53,219 nt of DNA, from positions 1 through 53,219 of the forward strand of contig WLJO01000014.1 in assembly GCA_009701715.1 (NCBI GenBank), read 5' to 3'. The notes beneath the pieces are model-generated. The model did not search any database. It was not told the origin of the DNA and saw only the letters and a list, made by a program, of their open reading frames with translations. Positions 33,011 to 40,011 of the stretch are shown in pieces. Positions within the stretch are counted from its first letter, which is position 1. Each line of letters starts with the position of its first letter. Source of the stretch: Actinomycetota bacterium. Its GTDB lineage: Bacteria; Actinomycetota; Acidimicrobiia; Acidimicrobiales; Ilumatobacteraceae. Both the position numbers and the translations under genes were made by a program.

Positions 33011-33684
33011 GGATCGTCCTGGTCCGCCACGGTGAGCCGGAATGGGTCCGAGCCGGGTTGAGCATCGACAACCCACCGCTGACCGAGCGGGGGGAGCGCC
33101 AGGCGGTCTGTGCCGCCGGACGCCTGAAGGACGAGCGGTTCGACGAGGTACACGTCTCGCCTCTCATCCGTTCGCGTCAGACAGCATTCCCGTTGTTCAG
33201 CGGCCTCGGTCGGCCCGAACGGGTGAGCCCCTGGCTGGAGGAGATTCGCAACCCGGTCTGGCATGGCTCCCCGAGCGAGAAGGCAGAACTTGCGTTTCAG
33301 GAGGAGCGGGCAAGGCCCTCACACCTCCGTTGGGAGGGTCTCGAGGGCGGCGAAGCCGTTCGGGATTTCGTTGCCCGCATCCGTGAGGCATGCGGGCTTT
33401 TTCTGGCGGAGCGTGGCGTGGAACGGCTCGCGGGCGACCTGCCGCTCTGGCACATCGAGAACCCGGATCAACACATCGGCCTCGTTGCGCACGCCGGGAC
33501 GAACAGTTGCATCCTCAGCCACCTCCTCGGTCTCGAACCGGTCCCGTGGGAGTGGGACCGTTTCGTCATCGCGCACGCGTCGATCACCACCATCGAGAGC
33601 TACGCAATGGGCGACGGTCACACCTTCGGTCTCACCAAGCTCTCCGACGTCGAGCACCTCGTGTCCGAGGACCGCACGTACTGA
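33007..33684 (+). CDS. Histidine phosphatase superfamily protein (first copy)
   Basis: The family uses a phospho-histidine intermediate and acts on sugar phosphates, nucleotides or other phosphoesters. The 225-residue protein has LVRHGEPEW (catalytic H8) and VSPLIRSRQTA, and the second catalytic His is in LVAHAGTNSC. Both halves of the active site are intact. ATG 33007 overlaps the preceding lipoprotein stop by 4 nt. A hairpin follows 7 nt after its stop. The substrate cannot be told from sequence; two further family members lie at 39312 and 48585. Confidence 0.88.
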   Translation: MRIVLVRHGEPEWVRAGLSIDNPPLTERGERQAVCAAGRLKDERFDEVHVSPLIRSRQTAFPLFSGLGRPERVSPWLEEIRNPVWHGSPSEKAELAFQEERARPSHLRWEGLEGGEAVRDFVARIREACGLFLAERGVERLAGDLPLWHIENPDQHIGLVAHAGTNSCILSHLLGLEPVPWEWDRFVIAHASITTIESYAMGDGHTFGLTKLSDVEHLVSEDRTY

Positions 33685-33691
33685 GTGCCTG

Positions 33692-33719
33692 TAGGGGCAC
33701 CGCTGAGCGGATGCCCCTA
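33692..33719 (+). terminator. Hairpin after the phosphatase gene
   Basis: TAGGGGCA (33692-33699) pairs perfectly with TGCCCCTA (33712-33719), and the inner CCG/CGG around CTGAG extends the stem. It starts 7 nt after the stop at 33684 and lies before the methyltransferase start at 33731. No T-tract follows, so it is a possible intrinsic terminator of the GC-rich type or a regulatory hairpin. Confidence 0.55.
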
Positions 33720-33730
33720 GTGTTCGGTTC

Positions 33731-34807
33731 ATGTCTGCTCCCATCGACCCGGATCGCCTCAAGCTCTACTCGTTCCAGCTGTTCACCAAGCTCGACGGCG
33801 CGATCACCGCAGGAATGGTGCACATCGGCGACCGTCTCGGGCTGTACCGCGAAATGGTCGTCGCGGGTGCCCCGATGACGAGCGGTGACCTTGCGACGGC
33901 GACGGGGCTGAACGAGCGTTGGGTGCGCGAATGGCTACATAACCAGGCGGCCGCGAAGCTGCTCGAATACCACGGCGACGCGCTGTTCTCGATCTCCCCC
34001 GAGGCCGCAGCCGTGCTGGTCGATCCCACTCACCCCGCGTACGGCATGGGGATGTTCCAGCGCCTCCCCCAGACGATGGAGCATCTCGAGAAGCTTCCCG
34101 GCAGCTTCGAGAGTGGTCTGGGGTACGACTACGACAGCCACGGTGCGGTCGGCGCGGCGGGTATCGAGAAATCGTTTGAGCCCTGGTACCGCAACTTCCT
34201 GGTGCCCGTTGGCCTTCCGGCACTCGAGGGTGTTGTCACCAGGCTCGACGCCGGGGCGAAGGTGGCCGATGTTGGGTGCGGGGCGGGTGTGGCGGTCTGT
34301 CTCATGGCGAAGGTGTTCCCGAACAGTGAGTTCCACGGGTACGACATCTCGGTGCACGCACTCGACCGCGCCCATGCCCGCAAGGCAGAACTCGGGCTGG
34401 GCAATGCGCACTTCCACAACGTCCGCGAGGCACAGTTGCCGACCGACCAGTCCCTCGACCTTGTGACGACCTTCGACTGCATTCACGACATGACCCACCC
34501 GCAGGAGGTCATGAACGCAATCCGGTCGTCGATCAAGCCCGACGGCACGTGGCTCCTCGTCGACATCAAGGCTCGCGATACCTTCGAGGAGAACTGTCTG
34601 AAGAACCCGATGGCATCGCTGATGTACGGCATCAGCATCATGTCGTGCATGGCATCTGCGCTCTCCGAACCGGATGGCGCCGGTCTCGGCACGCTCGGTC
34701 TGCCCGAATCCAAGGCTCGCGAGATGTCGGAGATGGCAGGTTTCACCCGCTTCCGCAAGCTCGACATCGAGCACTCACTCAACTCGTTCTACGAGATACG
34801 CCCCTAG
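33731..34807 (+). CDS. Class I SAM-dependent methyltransferase with N-terminal winged helix
   Basis: The 358-residue protein has an N-terminal winged-helix dimerisation region (about residues 10-85, with MTSGDLATATGLNERWVREWL). A Rossmann methyltransferase domain follows: motif I is VADVGCGAGVAV (~177-188), then FHGYDIS and TTFDCIHDMTHP. The layout resembles small-molecule O-methyltransferases and the rhodomycin/hydroxyneurosporene type. Start is ATG 33731. The preceding hairpin separates it from the phosphatase gene. A quinone-oxidoreductase-like gene is convergent downstream. Substrate unknown. Confidence 0.85.
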   Translation: MSAPIDPDRLKLYSFQLFTKLDGAITAGMVHIGDRLGLYREMVVAGAPMTSGDLATATGLNERWVREWLHNQAAAKLLEYHGDALFSISPEAAAVLVDPTHPAYGMGMFQRLPQTMEHLEKLPGSFESGLGYDYDSHGAVGAAGIEKSFEPWYRNFLVPVGLPALEGVVTRLDAGAKVADVGCGAGVAVCLMAKVFPNSEFHGYDISVHALDRAHARKAELGLGNAHFHNVREAQLPTDQSLDLVTTFDCIHDMTHPQEVMNAIRSSIKPDGTWLLVDIKARDTFEENCLKNPMASLMYGISIMSCMASALSEPDGAGLGTLGLPESKAREMSEMAGFTRFRKLDIEHSLNSFYEIRP

Positions 34808-34819
34808 GGGAACATGTTC
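34801..34819. repeat. Two adjacent perfect 10-bp palindromes at the methyltransferase 3' end
   Basis: CCCCTAGGGG (34801-34810) and GAACATGTTC (34810-34819) share one base. The first contains the stop codon of the methyltransferase gene. The CCCCTAG core also occurs in the hairpin before the gene (33714-33720). The short gap to the convergent oxidoreductase gene (34808-34847) holds nothing else recognisable. Confidence 0.5.
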
Positions 34820-34847
34820 GGGTCCGCATCCGCGCCAGCGGTGCGCG

Positions 34848-35822
34848 CTACGGCGTGATGACGAGCTTTCCCCAGCTGTTCCGTGTTCCGAGGTCCTCAA
34901 AGGCCTGTGCGGCCTCCTCGAGGGGGACATGCCTCATGACGAGCGGGTCAATCTTGCCCTCGTCGTACCAGCGGCACAGCAGTTCCATGTTGCGCACGGC
35001 GAGCATCGGGTCACGTGCCACAGCGGCGCCGTAGTGCACGCCGACCACCGAGTAGTTCTTCAGCAGGATGTGGTTCGTAGGGGCATCAGCGATCCGCCCC
35101 GACGTGAAGCCGATCGGGAGGATGCGCCCGTCCCAACCGATGACCTTGCGGCTCCGGTCGAAGGTGTCGCCGCCGACGGGGTCGTAGATGACGTCGACGC
35201 CGCGACCATCCGTGAGTTCTTTCACCCGCTCGACGAAGTCTTCGGACAGGTAGTCGATCGCCGCAGCGGCGCCGAGGCGTTCGCAGACTGCCTTCTTCTC
35301 CGGGCCTCCGGCGGTAGCGAACACCGTGGCACCCATGGCGTTCGCCATCTGGATTGCCGCGCTGCCCACCCCGCCCGCCCCAGCGTGTACCAAGACCGTT
35401 TCCCCGGGGCGCAGACAGGCGCGGTCCTTGAGGGCAAACAGCCCCGTGCCATAGTTGGTCGGGATACTCACCGCTTTGTCGAACGGGAGGGAGTCGGCGA
35501 TCCTCAACGGGCCGTCGGCAGGGGCGACGGTCTTGTCGGCGAGGCCGTTGCGGCCCATCCACACGACACGGTCGCCCACCTGCCACTGGGTCACGCCGGC
35601 ACCGACTTCGGAGATGACCCCGCCGATCTCGGCCCCCGGCGTGTAAGGCAGCGGGGGCTTGGCCTGGTACGAACCCTTGATCTGCAGGAGGTCCGGATAG
35701 TTAAGGCCGACCGCTCGGACGTCGATGACCACCTGACCAGCTTTCGCCTCCGGCGCATCCACCTCCACAAGTTCCATGACTTGCTTGGGCTCGCCCCATC
35801 CGTTCAACTGCCAACGACGCAT
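34848..35822 (-). CDS. Zinc-free quinone oxidoreductase-like MDR-family enzyme
   Basis: This is a medium-chain dehydrogenase/reductase of the NADPH:quinone oxidoreductase type. The 324-residue protein has VGLNYPDLLQIKGSY, TPGAEIGGVISEVG, the nucleotide-binding AGAGGVGSAAIQMA (AxxGxxG type) and YDPVGGDTFDRS. No structural zinc cysteine cluster is visible. Start is ATG 35822. A TetR gene lies upstream on the same strand, with a 35-nt gap, and could regulate it. The natural substrate is unknown; the name follows the family. Confidence 0.88.
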   Translation of the reverse strand: MRRWQLNGWGEPKQVMELVEVDAPEAKAGQVVIDVRAVGLNYPDLLQIKGSYQAKPPLPYTPGAEIGGVISEVGAGVTQWQVGDRVVWMGRNGLADKTVAPADGPLRIADSLPFDKAVSIPTNYGTGLFALKDRACLRPGETVLVHAGAGGVGSAAIQMANAMGATVFATAGGPEKKAVCERLGAAAAIDYLSEDFVERVKELTDGRGVDVIYDPVGGDTFDRSRKVIGWDGRILPIGFTSGRIADAPTNHILLKNYSVVGVHYGAAVARDPMLAVRNMELLCRWYDEGKIDPLVMRHVPLEEAAQAFEDLGTRNSWGKLVITP

Positions 35823-35857
35823 GCCCCGGACCGTAGTGGGTGCCCTGAGGTGAGTAC

Positions 35858-36487
35858 CTACTTTCGGCGCGCTTTCGAAGCCTTGGAAACGAACGCGTCG
35901 GCGGGCAGCCCGAGTTCGGCGATAGCGGCCGTGCGAAGGTGGGTCCGGTGTCCGGCCCTCGAGATGATCCCCGAGTGGGCTGCCATCTGGATAGCCAGTC
36001 CGTCGGCAAGCGCAGACAGCCGCCACGCAGCACCGGTCGGGTCGTCGCAGCGGAATTCCATGCTCACAACACCCTCCCGGATGATCGCCTCGAGCTGACC
36101 CTTCGACTGGATGTCGAGCTCCTGGCTGATCTTCTGCATGGCCTCGTTGCGGAGCGCCTCGCCCCACGAGTCGATCCAGAGCATCCATGCATAGTCGTCC
36201 TGCTCTGGTGCCCAGAGCTGGAAGATCCGGTCGAGCTTGGCCAGCGCAGTGGGGACCTCGCCGACTCGGGCCGCCACCCGGTCGATGTCCTGGCGGGCTG
36301 CAAACTTGAAGGCCTCGGCGAGCAGTAGTTCCTTGTTCTCGAAGTGGTAGTGGATGAGACCGGTTGACACGCCCAACTTGTGGGCAACATCGGAAATCCG
36401 GGTGGCGGCGAACCCACGCTCAATCACCACCTCGCAGGTGGTCTCGAGAATTTCTGCGCGTCGTTCGTCGACGGTCTGACGTCTCAC
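35858..36487 (-). CDS. TetR-family transcriptional regulator
   Basis: The 209-residue protein has an N-terminal helix-turn-helix domain with RRAEILETTCEVVIERGFAATRISDVA and the recognition segment GVSTGLIHYHFENKELLL, as in the family. The C-terminal ligand domain, containing LWIDSWGEALRNEAM, resembles the BetI/TetR_C group. GTG 36487 was chosen; the frame stays open to 36643, but that would cross the control region. It is divergent from an SDR gene, and an imperfect 25-bp palindrome lies between them. Likely targets are itself, the SDR gene and perhaps the oxidoreductase downstream. Confidence 0.9.
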   Translation of the reverse strand: MRRQTVDERRAEILETTCEVVIERGFAATRISDVAHKLGVSTGLIHYHFENKELLLAEAFKFAARQDIDRVAARVGEVPTALAKLDRIFQLWAPEQDDYAWMLWIDSWGEALRNEAMQKISQELDIQSKGQLEAIIREGVVSMEFRCDDPTGAAWRLSALADGLAIQMAAHSGIISRAGHRTHLRTAAIAELGLPADAFVSKASKARRK

Positions 36488-36521
36488 TGTCGGGGACCAT
36501 ACAAGGCGCAGCGGTCCCGGA

Positions 36522-36546
36522 CCTACATTCACCGACGGAATGCAGG
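36522..36546. promoter_or_regulatory. Imperfect palindrome, candidate TetR operator
   Basis: CCTACATTC (36522-36530) and GAATGCAGG (36538-36546) match at 8 of 9 positions as an inverted repeat around a 7-nt centre. It is 35 nt upstream of the TetR start and 81 nt upstream of the SDR start, inside the 140-nt divergent region. Binding is inferred. Confidence 0.45.
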
Positions 36547-36627
36547 GCTCCCCGGCGTTCGGCCAGAATGGTCGGGTAGCCGTTTGGGACCTATAGCGGT
36601 GCCCACCGACGAAGCGGAAGGTGTGAC

Positions 36628-37419
36628 ATGGCCAGACTGACAAAGTTGTCCCGGTCGATCGGGGGGAAGGTGGCGATCGTTACGGGCGCTGCCTCTGGAA
36701 TGGGCCGCGCAACAGCGCACCTCTTCGCTGACGAGGGTGCCCGGGTTGCCGTTGTCGACATCGGTCAGGGCCGTGTGGACGCTGTGGTGGCCGAGATTCA
36801 CGCGGTTCACGGCACCCACGCCGCCACAGGCTGGGTGTGTGACGTGTCGGATCACGGTGCGATCCACCGCCTGGTCGACGAGGTGGCGGCGGCGTTCGGG
36901 GCGATCGACATCCTCGTGAACAACGCAGGGGTTGCCCTCCCGAACTCGGTGTTCCAAGACGAGGACTCCTTCGAGGAGAACTGGGACAGAACGGTTGCGG
37001 TGAACCTCACCGCCCACTCCCGCCTCGTCCGCGCCTGTCTCCCGCACCTCATGCGCAGCGGTGCCGGACGCGTCGTCAATATCGCGTCCACCGAGGCCAT
37101 CGTCACCGGTCCGGGCCTCATGGCATATGCAGCGACAAAGGCGGGGGTCGTCGGGCTCACGAAGAGCCTCGCTGTGGAGCTCGGCAAGCACGGCGTCAAC
37201 GTGAACTGCATTTATCCGGGCCCGATCAACACGGGATTGACCTCGGGTATCGAGGACAAAGACAAGGAGACCTATGCCCGCCGCCGGGTACCGCTACGCC
37301 GCTACGGGGACCCAGAAGAGGTTGCACAGATGACACTCAACCTCTGCCTGCCGGCTTCCAGTTTCGTCACCGGTGCAGCCATCGCGGTCGACGGTGGCAT
37401 GAGTATCCGACACACCTGA
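36628..37419 (+). CDS. SDR-family oxidoreductase
   Basis: This is a classical short-chain dehydrogenase/reductase using NAD(P). The 263-residue protein has the cofactor motif TGAASGMG (T19-G26) and D43 in AVVDIGQG, where the acidic residue favours NAD(H). NNAG follows at about 94-97, and the catalytic Ser-Tyr-Lys set is in IASTEAIV, Y167 and K171 (YAATK). The C-terminal [14 protein letters not shown] is standard. Start is ATG 36628 with GGAAGGTG upstream. It is divergent from TetR. ctaA starts 21 nt downstream. Confidence 0.92.
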   Translation: MARLTKLSRSIGGKVAIVTGAASGMGRATAHLFADEGARVAVVDIGQGRVDAVVAEIHAVHGTHAATGWVCDVSDHGAIHRLVDEVAAAFGAIDILVNNAGVALPNSVFQDEDSFEENWDRTVAVNLTAHSRLVRACLPHLMRSGAGRVVNIASTEAIVTGPGLMAYAATKAGVVGLTKSLAVELGKHGVNVNCIYPGPINTGLTSGIEDKDKETYARRRVPLRRYGDPEEVAQMTLNLCLPASSFVTGAAIAVDGGMSIRHT

Positions 37420-37440
37420 GCCCGTACGCTGTTGGCGGTC

Positions 37441-38391
37441 ATGAGAGTCCCCCGCCTCCGTCCGAAGACCTATCGCGCCATCACGTTCGCGTCTCTCGTG
37501 TCGCTCGCCGCCATCGTCGTGACTGGCGCACTCGTTCGCCTCACCGACTCCGGACTCGGCTGCTCGGACTGGCCGCGGTGCAACGACGACAAGATCATCG
37601 ACGTATCGAGCACCCATGCTGCGGTGGAGCAGATCAATCGATTGTTCACCGGGGTGGTATCGCTAGCGGTCATCCTTGCCGTCGCTGGCTCGCTGATCCG
37701 CTCGCCTCGACGCAAGGATCTCACCTGGCTGTCGCTGTCGCTCGTGATCGGTGTCATCGGCCAGGCGGTCGTGGGCGGGATCGTGGTGCTCACCCATCTC
37801 AATCCGATCGCCGTCCAGCAGCACTTCCTCCTCTCGATGGTGATCCTGGCTGCCGCCGTCGTCCTCCACCGCCGGGCGACGCTGCTCGACGGTGAGCGTT
37901 GGGTCCGAGCCGTCGAACCGGGGACGATGCGTCTCGTCTGGCTCGTCGCTGCGCTCACGGCACTAGCGATCGTGACCGGTACCGTCACCACCGGCACCGG
38001 ACCGCACAGCGGCATACACAAGGGCGAGTACGTACGGCGCTTTGGCTTTGAGATTTCCTCGGTGGCGCGCGTCCACAGTTCAGCCGTCATCCTCACCGTT
38101 CTCTCCGCGCTGTGGCTCGTCTGGAGGGTGCGCGGAAGGCCAGACCGCCTACGACTCGAGAACGCGATCTCTACCGTGCTCGTGGTTGCCCTCACCCAGG
38201 GCGCCGTCGGGTACCTCCAGTATTTCAACGGCGTGCCGGTGGTGCTCGTGGCCCTCCACGTCGGTTTCGCGACGACTCTCTGGCTCAGCGTCGTGTACCT
38301 GCTGGTCGCCACCCGGAACGTTGTGGCGGGGGAGCAGCCCCTGCCGTCAGACGAAGCGAGCGAGCTCTCGGCAGACGTCGTAGAACTCTGA
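37441..38391 (+). CDS. ctaA: Heme A synthase (CtaA/COX15)
   Basis: CtaA oxidises the methyl group of heme O to make heme A for aa3-type cytochrome oxidase. The 316-residue protein has about eight membrane helices. It carries the extracytoplasmic loop cysteines C41 and C47 (GCSDWPRC) and E63. Heme-ligand histidines lie in VQQHFLLSM, ARVHSSAV and ALHVGFATT. The first ligand position is Asn66 (EQIN) where Bacillus CtaA has His60 (ExxH). Start is ATG 37441. The last 45 nt overlap the convergent nitronate-monooxygenase-like gene. Confidence 0.9.
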   Translation: MRVPRLRPKTYRAITFASLVSLAAIVVTGALVRLTDSGLGCSDWPRCNDDKIIDVSSTHAAVEQINRLFTGVVSLAVILAVAGSLIRSPRRKDLTWLSLSLVIGVIGQAVVGGIVVLTHLNPIAVQQHFLLSMVILAAAVVLHRRATLLDGERWVRAVEPGTMRLVWLVAALTALAIVTGTVTTGTGPHSGIHKGEYVRRFGFEISSVARVHSSAVILTVLSALWLVWRVRGRPDRLRLENAISTVLVVALTQGAVGYLQYFNGVPVVLVALHVGFATTLWLSVVYLLVATRNVVAGEQPLPSDEASELSADVVEL

Positions 38392-39294
38392 CACCGTCTC
38401 TTCGATGATCTGGCGGACGGGCAGCACGGACTCGATCCTGCCCGCCACCTGCCCGGTGAGCGCAAGGGCGGCTTCCATGTCCCCACCGAAGTAGAGATCC
38501 ATCGCGTTCGCCATCTCGGACAGCGAGACATTGTCTTGGCGCTCCAACCGTTCGCTGCGAGCAGTGCGCAGCGTGCGCAGACCGGGGCTCGAGAATCTGT
38601 TAAGGAACACCGTGTCGGTCTCGGCGGCGTTGACGATCGCGTTCTTCCAGTTCCCGTGAACCGGTGACTCCGCGGCCGAGACCATGCGGGTGCCCATCTG
38701 GACGGCGTCCGCACCGAGGGCGAGCGCTGCGGCCATGCTCCGGCCGTCGGTGATGCCTCCCGCTGCGACGATCGGCACGTTCACCTTCGATGCCACGAGG
38801 GGCACGAGGACCATCGTCGCGACGTCTCGCGGGCTCTTGAAGCCGCCGCCCTCGCCGCCCTCGACGACAAGCCCGTGCACACCCGCAGCGAGCGCCTTGA
38901 GCGCGGACTTCAGGGTGGGTACCACGTGGAACACGGTGAGGCCGGCCTGCATGAGCGGAACGGCGTACTTGTTTGGATCACCCGCGGACGTCGTGACGAA
39001 CCGGACGCCCTGGTCAACCACGAAGTCGGCGATGGAGGGATCCCTCACGAACAGTCCGGCGATGTTGACGCCGAAGGGTTTGTCGGTGAGATCCCGCATC
39101 TTGCGGATCTCCTCGCGGACCTGATCGAGTTCACCGGACGAGGTCTCGATAATGCCGAGGCCGCCTGCATTGGACACCGCAGAAGCAAGTTGCGACCGGG
39201 CAATCCAACCCATGGGGGCCTGGATGATCGGGTAGTCGATTCCGAGCATCTCGGTGATGCGGGTCTTGACGGGTGCGGGTCGGCTCTCGGTCAT
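38347..39294 (-). CDS. Nitronate monooxygenase-like FMN TIM-barrel protein
   Basis: The 315-residue protein belongs to the 2-nitropropane dioxygenase/FabK superfamily. It has YPIIQAPMGWIA, PFGVNIAGLF, VPLVASKVNVPIVAAGGITDGRSMAAALALGADAV with the phosphate-binding loop, and QMGTRMVS. The usual active-site GGH is here GGEGGGFKSP, so the catalytic His of nitronate monooxygenases is Phe. The true reaction may therefore differ. Its C-terminal coding end overlaps the convergent ctaA by 45 nt. Start is ATG 39294. A histidine phosphatase gene lies upstream, 17 nt away on the same strand. Confidence 0.82.
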   Translation of the reverse strand: MTESRPAPVKTRITEMLGIDYPIIQAPMGWIARSQLASAVSNAGGLGIIETSSGELDQVREEIRKMRDLTDKPFGVNIAGLFVRDPSIADFVVDQGVRFVTTSAGDPNKYAVPLMQAGLTVFHVVPTLKSALKALAAGVHGLVVEGGEGGGFKSPRDVATMVLVPLVASKVNVPIVAAGGITDGRSMAAALALGADAVQMGTRMVSAAESPVHGNWKNAIVNAAETDTVFLNRFSSPGLRTLRTARSERLERQDNVSLSEMANAMDLYFGGDMEAALALTGQVAGRIESVLPVRQIIEETVSEFYDVCRELARFV

Positions 39295-39311
39295 TCGAGG
39301 AACCTAACCGA

Positions 39312-39980
39312 TCACGCTCGCAGGACGGGATCGAAGAGGTGGTGGGTGTCGTTCACGGTGACGACGTGCGTGCCGTCCGGTCCGATTCGGACCTTGCTGA
39401 CGCTCGTGTTCTCGCAGGTCATCCAGAGCGAGAAGGGCATGTCGAGCGCGTGCGCGAGGAAGGTTCCGATGACGCCCCCGTGGACGACGACGGCAATGGT
39501 TTCACCACGATGGCGCGCCGCGAGGTCGTTGATGACGTTGCTCACCCGGTCCCGGAACACCCGGTCGCCCTCGGCGCCGGGAATGCCGTCCCACGTGCGC
39601 CGTTTGGTCCACTCCATCCACTCGGGATCGCGCTCGGCGACACGGCGGCGGAACTCGCCGAGGGCCCAGTCCCCGAGGCGGACCTCCTCGAGATCCTCGA
39701 ACTCGGCGGTCGTTAGGCCACGGCGCGACGCGAGCGGCGCAGCGGTCTGGCGGGCCCGCTTGAGGTGCGAGGAGTACACGGCGTGGATCTTCTTGTCACG
39801 GAGGCGCTCGTCGAGCAAAAGTGCCTGCTGCTCGCCCTCGGTGTGCAGCGGGGGATCGCTTGCGCCGGCATCGCCGGGCACCACGTCGGCGGACCGACCG
39901 TGGCGGATGAGAAGCACCTCGCACGCAGCGGAGTGGTCGATCAGTTCAGTGGGTTGGGGGACGGGCTTTCCGGAGGTCAC
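39312..39980 (-). CDS. Histidine phosphatase superfamily protein (second copy)
   Basis: The 222-residue protein has LLIRHGRSADV near residue 22 with the phospho-accepting His. YSSHLKRARQTA follows, and the second catalytic His is in AVVVHGGVIGTFL. It ends in VVTVNDTHHL, a tail also seen, diverged, in the third copy. Both catalytic halves are present, so it should be active. Start is GTG 39980. It probably shares a transcript with the NMO-like gene that follows. Substrate unknown. Confidence 0.88.
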   Translation of the reverse strand: MTSGKPVPQPTELIDHSAACEVLLIRHGRSADVVPGDAGASDPPLHTEGEQQALLLDERLRDKKIHAVYSSHLKRARQTAAPLASRRGLTTAEFEDLEEVRLGDWALGEFRRRVAERDPEWMEWTKRRTWDGIPGAEGDRVFRDRVSNVINDLAARHRGETIAVVVHGGVIGTFLAHALDMPFSLWMTCENTSVSKVRIGPDGTHVVTVNDTHHLFDPVLRA

Positions 39981-40011
39981 GGCTGGGACGGTAGCCGAGC
40001 GGCGAACCCGG

